Shown here piece by piece: positions 15,341 through 20,788 of a DNA stretch of 20,788 nucleotides. The stretch's first letter is position 1, and each line of letters begins with the position of its first letter. The DNA comes from Deltaproteobacteria bacterium RIFOXYA12_FULL_61_11. GTDB lineage: Bacteria > Bdellovibrionota_F > JAHFAK01 > YA12-FULL-61-11. The stretch lies in NCBI GenBank assembly GCA_001799195.1, contig MGSU01000019.1:1-20788 (forward strand). The letters are read 5' to 3'. The position numbers and the translations under genes were made by a program. The notes under the pieces are model-generated. The model ran no database searches. It saw nothing but the letters and a program-made list of their open reading frames with translations, and was not told the origin of the DNA.

Positions 15341-15379
15341 TAGGGGAACCTGGGGGCGTTCGAGTTCCCGTCTCCCCTA
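15341..15379 (+). terminator. Possible terminator hairpin after the BamD-like gene
   Basis: A perfect 7-bp inverted repeat TAGGGGA (15341-15347) / TCCCCTA (15373-15379) has a further inner G/C pairing and begins 29 bases after the stop. There is no T run after it, so intrinsic termination is uncertain. Confidence 0.4.
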
Positions 15380-15397
15380 TGAGGTCGTGCAGCTTGC

Positions 15398-15426
15398 TGG
15401 ACAAGGGCGATGGCTTCGCCTATCAT
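15398..15426 (+). promoter_or_regulatory. Sigma-70 promoter of the cNMP-motAB operon
   Basis: TGGACA (15398-15403) and TATCAT (15421-15426) each match consensus at five of six bases and are separated by an ideal 17 nt. The predicted start near 15433 leaves a 38-base leader to the ATG at 15471. It lies within the upstream extension of the reading frame, which argues that the extension is not translated. Confidence 0.7.
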
Positions 15427-15470
15427 GGCCCCTCGTTCTCAGCATGAAGCAACAGCGGGTTGGCGAGAGC

Positions 15471-15944
15471 ATGACCATCGAGGATACGTTCCGACCGAAG
15501 TTGCGCGCGGCCTCCTTGTTCGAGGATCTTACCGACGAGGAAATAGACCGGGTCTGTGAGGTTTCGAGGATAGAACATTTCCGGGAAGGGGATCTGGTCA
15601 TCAGGGAAGGGGATGCCCTGGACAAGAACATTTACGTCTTGCTCGAAGGGCAGGTCCACGCCTTCATCGAGGGGAAGACCAAGCGCATCGTGGTGGCGAT
15701 CATCGAAGACACCGGGGTGTTCGGGGAGTTGATGAGCATTTTCCCGAGCGGCAAGCGCGTCGCCTCGATCATGGCCAACGGGGAGAGTTCCATCCTGATC
15801 ATCGACGACCACCGTTTCAAACAGCTCGTACGGCAGGAAACGCGTATCGGCATGATCATCTACCGAAACCTGTGCCGTATTATTGCGGACAAGTTGATCA
15901 AAACCGACATCCTCCTCCGGCACACCATCGAGTGGGGCTGGTAA
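15471..15944 (+). CDS. Cyclic nucleotide-binding domain protein
   Basis: This stand-alone cNMP-binding (CAP_ED/Crp fold) protein of about 157 residues has no DNA-binding domain. The fold opens with LFEDLTDEEIDRVCEV, continues with FREGDLVIREGDALDKNIYVLLEGQV (beta-roll) and has the phosphate-binding cassette FGELMSIFPSGKRVAS at 84-99, with the expected glutamate (E86) and arginine (R96). Nucleotide binding is therefore plausible, though the cassette is not classical. A C-terminal helix (RIGMIIYRNLCRIIADKLIKTDILL) may contact a partner. The ATG at 15471 is chosen because the promoter excludes the longer frame; an ATG at 15444, eleven bases after the predicted transcription start, is an alternative. 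It is the first gene of the operon, 28 bases before motA, which suggests control of the motor by cAMP, cGMP or a related ligand. Confidence 0.85.
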   Translation: MTIEDTFRPKLRAASLFEDLTDEEIDRVCEVSRIEHFREGDLVIREGDALDKNIYVLLEGQVHAFIEGKTKRIVVAIIEDTGVFGELMSIFPSGKRVASIMANGESSILIIDDHRFKQLVRQETRIGMIIYRNLCRIIADKLIKTDILLRHTIEWGW

Positions 15945-15972
15945 CCACCTTTCGGGAGCGCGAGGTACACAC

Positions 15973-16791
15973 ATGGACGATTTCAGCGGCGGGATCACCT
16001 ACTACGCCAAGAAGCGTAGCATGGGCGACATCGCCTCGATCGTCGGTATTCTGGGCGGCTTCTCCCTGCTGTTCTATGCCATTTACGATGGGGGCGGGTT
16101 CGAGATCTTCCTTGATGCCAACTCGGCCATGATCACCATCGGCGGTACCCTGGCCGCGACCTTCATCAGTTTTCCGATGGGCGAGGTCTTCAAAATCTTC
16201 CTCTTAGCCATCAAAGTCTTCTATAAACAAGTGCGCAACCCGGAAGAGCTGGCCAAGGACATCGTCCAGCTCGCCTACCTGTCGCGCAAGGGGGGGAACA
16301 TCACCCTCGGCCGCGAGGAGAACCAGATCGGCGATAGTTTTCTGCGATACTGCATCGCTTTGGTGGTCGATGGGGTCGATCCGGTCATCATGAAGGAATT
16401 GATGGAGATCGAAATAGACTCTATCCGCACCAGGCACATGAAGGGCCAGAAGATCTTCCGCTCCATGGCGGCCTTTGCTCCGGCCTTCGGCCTGGTCGGC
16501 ACGTTGATCGGCTTGATCGCCATGCTGAAAAATCTCCAGGACGCGACCAAGATCGGACCGGCCATGGCCGTGGCCATGATCACCACCTTCTATGGCGCGA
16601 TCATGGCCAACCTGATCCTCTTGCCGATCGCCGAGAAGTTGGAGGATAAAATGGAGGAAGAGGTCTTCCTGATGAAACTCGTTTCCGAGGGAGTGGTTTC
16701 GCTGCGGAGGAACATCAATCCCAAGATCATCGAGAAGAAACTCAATGCCTTCCTGCGAACCTCCAAGCGTTTCAGCTTGAAAGGCAAATAA
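15973..16791 (+). CDS. motA: Flagellar motor stator protein MotA
   Basis: MotA is the ion-channel and force-generating half of the stator, which pushes on the FliG ring. The 272-residue product has four hydrophobic segments (about 21-40, 51-70, 168-190, 201-221) and a large cytoplasmic loop between the second and third, where rotor-contact charges reside. Signatures include ITIGGTLAATFISFP, FRSMAAFAPAFGLVGTLIGLI and MLKNLQDATKIGPAMAVAMITTFYG, all typical of MotA/PomA. The ATG at 15973 has GAGGT six bases upstream; it gives about 17 residues before the usual MGDIASIVG start, and an internal ATG there is possible. motB follows after 4 bases. The coupling ion (proton or sodium) cannot be decided with confidence. 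Confidence 0.95.
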   Translation: MDDFSGGITYYAKKRSMGDIASIVGILGGFSLLFYAIYDGGGFEIFLDANSAMITIGGTLAATFISFPMGEVFKIFLLAIKVFYKQVRNPEELAKDIVQLAYLSRKGGNITLGREENQIGDSFLRYCIALVVDGVDPVIMKELMEIEIDSIRTRHMKGQKIFRSMAAFAPAFGLVGTLIGLIAMLKNLQDATKIGPAMAVAMITTFYGAIMANLILLPIAEKLEDKMEEEVFLMKLVSEGVVSLRRNINPKIIEKKLNAFLRTSKRFSLKGK

Positions 16792-16795
16792 CGAG

Positions 16796-17551
16796 ATGAC
16801 CGACGTCGCGGACATCATCAAGAAATTCAAAGAGAAGCAAGCCGGGGCCGGTTCCAAGGCCGCACCCGCGGCCAAAGACGTCCCGACCATAATCCGCGAA
16901 GCCAGCCGCGCCCCTCGAAAGGAAAATCTCACCTGGATCTTCATGTACGGCGACCTGATGTCGCTGTTGTTGATCTTCTTCATCCTGTTGTTCTCGATGA
17001 GCACCATCAACAAGGCCATGTTCGACGAGGCCATGATCTCGGTGAAGGACGCCATCAGCGGCAAGCGGGAACATCCGCAGTCCAAGGTCAAGGTAGCCCC
17101 GCTGGAACAGGTCAAAGCGGATATCGAAGCCATCGTAGAGAAGGAAAAGCTGACCGAGGCCGTGGAAATCACCTCCTCGTTCAAAGGGGTGTTGATCTCG
17201 GTCGGTGACAGGGTTCTCTTCGCCCAAGGGAGTGCCGAGTTGAAACGTCCGGCGAAGTTAGTCCTGAACCGTCTGGGAAAGGCGTTTTCCGCGTTGCCTT
17301 ACAAGATCGAGGTTTCCGGACATACCGATAATCTACCGATCAAGTCCCGGCTGTATCCGACAAACTGGGAGCTCTCTACCGCTCGGGCCTGCAGCGTGGT
17401 GCGCTACCTGGTCGATTATTGCAAGCTCGATCCGGGCAAGCTCGTGGCCCAGGGATTCGCCGAGTTCTCGCCGCTCTCGCCCAACACGAGCAGAACGGCG
17501 AGGGCTGCGAATAGACGCATTGAGATCCTCATTTCACAGAGGAAGGAATGA
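16796..17551 (+). CDS. motB: Flagellar motor stator protein MotB
   Basis: MotB is the peptidoglycan-anchored stator partner of MotA. The 251-residue product has a charged 40-residue cytoplasmic N-terminus and one transmembrane helix (about 48-68, FMYGDLMSLLLIFFILLFS), in which D53 is the expected ion-carrying aspartate. A plug/linker region follows. The OmpA-like domain (about 125-248) has the peptidoglycan-binding motif SGHTDNLPI (174-182), NWELSTARA and RAANRRIEI (237-245). The YGDLMSLLLIFF form of the helix resembles the MotB/PomB of many deltaproteobacteria. The start lies 4 bases after motA, and its stop overlaps the next gene as ATGA, placing motAB inside a larger coupled operon. Confidence 0.95.
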   Translation: MTDVADIIKKFKEKQAGAGSKAAPAAKDVPTIIREASRAPRKENLTWIFMYGDLMSLLLIFFILLFSMSTINKAMFDEAMISVKDAISGKREHPQSKVKVAPLEQVKADIEAIVEKEKLTEAVEITSSFKGVLISVGDRVLFAQGSAELKRPAKLVLNRLGKAFSALPYKIEVSGHTDNLPIKSRLYPTNWELSTARACSVVRYLVDYCKLDPGKLVAQGFAEFSPLSPNTSRTARAANRRIEILISQRKE

Positions 17552-18345
17552 ACTCGTACCTGCTGAGCCGCAGGGAACTGCTGTTCCGCACCATCGTGGA
17601 ACACCTCAACTGCGGGGTGATCCTCCTCGACACCGAGAGGGTCTATTTCCTCAACCGCGCGGCGATCTCGCTGTTCGACCTCGAAGGGGTGGATCGCGCG
17701 ACTCTGCGTCCGGGCGATTTTCTCGATCCGAGGATCCTCGCCGAAGAACGGCCTCTCGAGCGCATCCTCGAACAGGGAGAGGGCACGGTCCACCTCCGCT
17801 ATCAGCTCGGTACTCTGGAAGTGGTCTTAACCTTTCTCAGATTTCCCAATACTGTCAAGAAGCTGTTGCTCCTCGTGGATTTTGGGGCGCATCTGGCGAG
17901 CGAGTTCCGGCCAACCCTTCTCGACGGGGAACACCTCGAGGTGGTGACCTTCTTCGGAACCGTGCTCGACAACCTGCGCGAACTGTCCTGGGCCAAGAAC
18001 ATTCCCGTACGCATGGCCGCGGACCAGAAGGTCGTCGGCATCTACGGCAACCGCCCTGAACTCGAATACATCTTCACCAACATGGCCGGCAAACTCATCA
18101 AGTTCAGCCATCGGGGTGAGGTCGTGGTCTCGGTCACCGAGCGCGAGAGCGGGGAGGCTCATCAGATCAGCCTCGAGAACGCGGCCTGTACCATCGCAGA
18201 GGACGATTACACCCGGCTCACGAGCCGGTTCGACCAAGAGGCGGACAAGGCGAAGAAACTGATCGAGAAACACGGTGGACGCTTCTGGGTCGACTTCGAA
18301 CCCGGACTCTCGTTCCACTTCACCTTGCCCAAGGACATGAAATGA
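17548..18345 (+). CDS. PAS-like plus degenerate histidine-kinase-like protein
   Basis: This 265-residue cytoplasmic protein has no signal or membrane segment. Residues 10-110 resemble a PAS fold (RTIVEHLNCGVILLDTERVYFLNRAAISLF). Residues 125-262 resemble the second half of a sensor kinase: DNLRELSWAKNIPVRM, then GNRPELEYIFTNMAGKLIKFS where an N box would read NLL-NA, and a C-terminal KKLIEKHGGRFWVDFEPGLSFHFTLP typical of the G2/end region. There is no H-box histidine motif, no DxGxG G1 box, and the N-box asparagine pattern is lost, so autokinase activity is unlikely. It may act as an adaptor or pseudokinase. The start ATG at 17548 overlaps the motB stop and has a GGAAGGA site; the gene overlaps the HDOD gene by 4 nt. 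Confidence 0.75.
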   Translation: MNSYLLSRRELLFRTIVEHLNCGVILLDTERVYFLNRAAISLFDLEGVDRATLRPGDFLDPRILAEERPLERILEQGEGTVHLRYQLGTLEVVLTFLRFPNTVKKLLLLVDFGAHLASEFRPTLLDGEHLEVVTFFGTVLDNLRELSWAKNIPVRMAADQKVVGIYGNRPELEYIFTNMAGKLIKFSHRGEVVVSVTERESGEAHQISLENAACTIAEDDYTRLTSRFDQEADKAKKLIEKHGGRFWVDFEPGLSFHFTLPKDMK

Positions 18346-19199
18346 ATCCGGGCGAGAACTCCACACTCGGCAAGCACCTGGTCGAGGGCACGGAACTCAA
18401 GGTCATGCCCACGGTGGCCCAACGGGTCATCCAGATGGTCAACGGTGATACGGCCACGGCCGAACAACTCGAACGCGTCCTGATCGGTGATCCGGGACTC
18501 ACCGCGACGATCCTGCGCATTGCCAATTCGCCCTACTACGGGTTGCCCAAGGAAATCCGGACCATTTCGATGGCCATCGTGGTGTTGGGTTTCAAAACGC
18601 TGCGCCGCATCGTCCTGGCGGCCGCGACTCGCAATATCTACACGAACCCCGGGCCGGAGGAACAACGCCTCTGGGAGCATTCCCTCGGAGTAGCCATCGC
18701 TTGCCGCGAGTGTTGCCGGAAGCGCAAGCTCATCACGCCCGATGAAGCCTTCATTGCCGGTCTTTTCCATGATATCGGCAAGGTCATCATCAATAACCTC
18801 GAGCCACGCAAGTACCGGCTCATCCTGACCAAGATCGCCAAGACGGGGCGCCCCTTCGAGGAGCTGGCAAAAAAGCTGGTCGGCCTTTCGCAGCAGGAAC
18901 TGGGGAGTATGTTGATCCGCAACTGGCAGATCGATGACGATATCGCCCTTGCGCTGAGCCAGGCCGCAACCCCGCCGGTCGTTCTCACCGAGCGCTGGCA
19001 ACTGCTCCTCGCCCTGCTCCACGTCGGGGAGTACGCGTGTCAGTTCCTGGGTATCGGCTATGAGCAGCCCGATGAGCAGGTGGAGGTAGGCCGCTACCCT
19101 GCCATGGCTCCTCTCGGTCTCAGCGAGCAAGAACTGAACTCCCTCATCGAAGAGGTGGACAAGACGTTCGCCATAGAAAAAGCCTTCTTCGCGTATTGA
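18342..19199 (+). CDS. HDOD domain signalling protein
   Basis: This 285-residue protein is built mainly of one HDOD domain (about 15-215). Signatures are VMPTVAQRVIQMV, the HDOD core IGDPGLTATILRIANSPYYG (48-67), ISMAIVVLGFKTLRRIVL and WEHSLGVAIA. Unlike many HDOD proteins, FHDIGK (142-147) keeps the HD metal-ligand pair, so residual phosphohydrolase chemistry cannot be excluded. Most HDOD proteins, however, are non-catalytic output or regulatory modules that act in motility, chemotaxis or biofilm control. The last about 70 residues are a variable tail. Its ATG overlaps the preceding stop, and AAGGA lies just upstream. It probably ends the motAB operon. No terminator was seen after it. Confidence 0.88.
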   Translation: MNPGENSTLGKHLVEGTELKVMPTVAQRVIQMVNGDTATAEQLERVLIGDPGLTATILRIANSPYYGLPKEIRTISMAIVVLGFKTLRRIVLAAATRNIYTNPGPEEQRLWEHSLGVAIACRECCRKRKLITPDEAFIAGLFHDIGKVIINNLEPRKYRLILTKIAKTGRPFEELAKKLVGLSQQELGSMLIRNWQIDDDIALALSQAATPPVVLTERWQLLLALLHVGEYACQFLGIGYEQPDEQVEVGRYPAMAPLGLSEQELNSLIEEVDKTFAIEKAFFAY

Positions 19200-19321
19200 C
19201 CCCGATGCGGGCCGTTGCCTCGTCCTCCTGGCCGTGCTATGCACACTTCGAGAATGATAGAGGATGGCGGTATCCTAGCGGTCCCCATCCCGTGCGATAG
19301 GTTTTTGCCGTGAGGTGCTCG

Positions 19322-19915
19322 ATGCGGTGTTCGCTCGCGTGCGTGGGGCTGATCCTCTGCTGTCTCTCCTGTGGGCCGAAGCAGTATGCGGTCGTCGGCA
19401 ATTTCGAGAGCTTTCATCATTCCCAGGTCGAGGACCTCATTGCCTCTGGGTACAACCGTTGTCAGGAACCCAATCAGGCCGCACGCCCTCATCCCCATGT
19501 CACGCTCAAGTATACCTTTGAATTCGAGGATATCGGTGCAGTCGAACGGATCATAGAGGAAGTGGCGCACCAACAGCCCCCCTTCTCCATCACCTTGACC
19601 GGCTATGACGAGTTCGCGCACTTCGAAGTGTTGTACCTCAAAGTAATGTCGGATCTCCTGTTCGACCTACACATCCATCTACTCGCTCGGCTCAATGCCC
19701 TAGGGGTTTCCAGCCTCGCGTACGATACCGACTATATTCCCCACCTGACCATTGCCCAAGAAACTGAGAATAAAGCCTGTTTTATCGAGTGGTTCAATGA
19801 ATTGCGGGCCAAGGACGAACCGTGGCCGTCCTTGACGGTCAACAGCATCTCCCTCGGCTATTACGACGAGTCCCACTGGGTTGAACTCAAGCGCTATCCC
19901 TTGCGCGAGCACTGA
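19322..19915 (+). CDS. 2H phosphoesterase-like protein with N-terminal signal-like segment
   Basis: This 197-residue protein shows the two HxTx motifs of the 2H phosphoesterase (2'-5' RNA ligase-like) superfamily: HVTL at 59-62 in PHPHVTLKYTF and HLTI at 141-144 in YIPHLTIAQE. The spacing and strand pattern (QYAVVGNF before the first, SLGYYDESHWVELKRYPL after the second) fit a full 2H fold, whose members act on 2',3'-cyclic or linear phosphodiesters; the true substrate is unknown. The first 17 residues are hydrophobic and cysteine-rich, ending LSC followed by GPK, like a signal or lipoprotein leader, although the lipobox is imperfect. The ATG at 19322 has GAGGT five bases upstream. The next gene follows at once. 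Confidence 0.8.
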   Translation: MRCSLACVGLILCCLSCGPKQYAVVGNFESFHHSQVEDLIASGYNRCQEPNQAARPHPHVTLKYTFEFEDIGAVERIIEEVAHQQPPFSITLTGYDEFAHFEVLYLKVMSDLLFDLHIHLLARLNALGVSSLAYDTDYIPHLTIAQETENKACFIEWFNELRAKDEPWPSLTVNSISLGYYDESHWVELKRYPLREH

Positions 19916-20698
19916 GTGTCGCCGGCAGGACGCATGCAGCAGGCGCACACGACCTTCCTGACCTCGCTCCCCCACTACCCAGACGAACGGATCCGTTTGG
20001 CCAAGGTTGTCGAACACCTCCATTCCTGCGAGGACTCTGCGGTGGTCGGCTTCTTCTCCTTGCTCCTCGAACGCGCCCCGGCGCATGCGCTCGAGGCCGA
20101 CCTCTTGATCACCCTCGTCCTGCACCGCGACGTACTCCATACGACCCTCGGCCAGGGGCGTTTCTGGGCGTTCTCAACGCTTGCGCACCGAGAGGGTGAG
20201 CCGTTGACTCGGCTCTACGTGCGCTCCTTCGTTCTCAGCACCCATTATGCCGAGGGGCGAGCCTCTTGCGAACGACGGAGGTACGATCCTCACGAGGTAC
20301 CGCTCGGAGTGCGTACCGAGACCGCTCGTACCACCGGGTGTCAGGACACCCTCGAGCGATTGCTCCTCGATCCTTCTGCGAGGGTAGTTCAAAATGTCCT
20401 GCGCAATGTCCACCTGCGCGAAGAACAAGTGCTGCGCATACTTGGTGCTCCTGGGTGCAACCAGGAAACAGTGCTCGCGGTCCTGGCTGATCGGCGCTGG
20501 AGAAGACGGCGACGCGTGCGTATTTCTTTGGCCGGGAATCCCCATGTCCCTTTGGTACTGGCGGCGGTCCTGTTGCTCACCTGCAACAGGGCAGAGCGGA
20601 GGGATGTGCTCCAGCGAGCGTCCCTGCCGATGACCCTGGTCGACTTGATCACCGAGCTCGACCGTCAATCCCTGGAGCCCGAAGACCGATGTTCCTGA
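19916..20698 (+). CDS. HEAT/LRV-like conserved hypothetical protein
   Basis: This protein of 260 residues has no signal peptide or membrane helix and is rich in Leu and Arg. The C-terminal half has a repeat-like pattern: LERLLLDPSARVVQNVLRN (146-164), HLREEQVLRIL (166-176), VLADRRWRRRRRVRISLAGNP (189-209) and VPLVLAAVLLLT. This matches a family I recall from Geobacter- and myxobacteria-like genomes that resembles leucine-rich-variant or HEAT repeats. No function is established. The GTG at 19916 immediately follows the previous stop; an ATG at 19934 with AGGA close upstream is a credible alternative start. The gene overlaps the start of the following lipid-kinase gene by 10 nt, so the last three genes form a coupled cluster. 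Confidence 0.75.
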   Translation: MSPAGRMQQAHTTFLTSLPHYPDERIRLAKVVEHLHSCEDSAVVGFFSLLLERAPAHALEADLLITLVLHRDVLHTTLGQGRFWAFSTLAHREGEPLTRLYVRSFVLSTHYAEGRASCERRRYDPHEVPLGVRTETARTTGCQDTLERLLLDPSARVVQNVLRNVHLREEQVLRILGAPGCNQETVLAVLADRRWRRRRRVRISLAGNPHVPLVLAAVLLLTCNRAERRDVLQRASLPMTLVDLITELDRQSLEPEDRCS

Positions 20699-20788
20699 TC
20701 GTGAATCCGGAAGCCGGGGCCAAGAGTGCCTCGGACCGCTTTGCCCGCCTCCTCCCCCGGTTGATTGAAGGCGGTCGGTTGCAGGGGT
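20689..20788 (+). CDS. Diacylglycerol/lipid kinase family protein, N-terminal fragment (3' end outside window)
   Basis: The first 33 codons of a gene that runs off the window are visible. The product begins MFLIVNPEAGAKSASDRF. A hydrophobic strand followed by NPxAG at the very N-terminus is the opening motif of the DAGK catalytic (YegS/BmrU-like lipid kinase) family, which phosphorylates diacylglycerol or related lipids and sugars at the membrane. The ATG at 20689 overlaps the end of the preceding gene by 10 nt and GGAG lies 11 bases upstream. The identification rests on one motif, so a different P-loop-like family is possible. Confidence 0.65.
   Translation, partial: MFLIVNPEAGAKSASDRFARLLPRLIEGGRLQG

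Noticed and set aside
15387-15470. N-terminal extension of the cyclic-nucleotide-binding protein from GTG 15387
   Set aside because: A strong sigma-70 promoter lies inside this stretch, the GTG has a poorly spaced ribosome site, and the domain begins after 15471.

Overview
The window is a GC-rich, gene-dense bacterial chromosome segment from a flagellated Gram-negative organism. Evidence for the Gram-negative type is a complete hldE (ADP-heptose for LPS), a BamD-like outer-membrane assembly lipoprotein and MotB with an OmpA-like peptidoglycan-binding domain. Several features look deltaproteobacterial in the old sense (Myxococcota/Desulfobacterota-like): a matrixin protease with a MYXO-CTERM-like tail, a HEAT/LRV-like conserved protein, paired ArsA/Get3-like ATPases and HDOD signalling beside motAB. 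This placement is inference from family content; no rRNA is present to confirm it.

Layout. (1) 1-3143, plus strand: the end of a flagellin gene, then flaG, fliD and fliS, a late flagellar cluster with terminators after flagellin and flaG and a sigma-28-like promoter candidate before fliD. (2) 3151-7433, minus strand: a translationally coupled operon read as hldE, arsA-like 1, arsA-like 2, hemD, whose junctions are GTGA, a 17-nt overlap and ATGA. (3) 7642-9404, plus: an exported protein of unknown function coupled by ATGA to a secreted matrixin-type metalloprotease. (4) 9405-10229, minus: a nitrilase-family amidohydrolase whose stop codon abuts the protease stop. (5) 10387-10462, plus: tRNA-Thr(CGT) with an encoded CCA and its own promoter. 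(6) 10488-12440, minus: a degenerate receiver/GGDEF protein followed by a DUF1611 P-loop protein. (7) 12589-12750, minus: a 53-residue small ORF. (8) 12951-14198, minus: rho, divergent from (9) 14571-15311, plus, a BamD-like lipoprotein. (10) 15471-19199, plus: a motor and signalling operon of cyclic-nucleotide-binding protein, motA, motB, a PAS/degenerate histidine-kinase-like protein and an HDOD protein, preceded by a good sigma-70 promoter. (11) 19322 to the end, plus: a 2H-phosphoesterase-like protein with an N-terminal signal-like segment, a HEAT/LRV-like protein and the start of a diacylglycerol-kinase-family lipid kinase.

No insertion sequence, CRISPR array, phage gene or obvious recent transfer is visible. 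The most interesting material is the motAB operon with built-in cyclic-nucleotide, degenerate-kinase and HDOD proteins; the asymmetric ArsA pair (signature lysine present in one, serine in the other) locked between heptose and tetrapyrrole genes; and several signalling proteins that keep their fold but have lost catalytic motifs.
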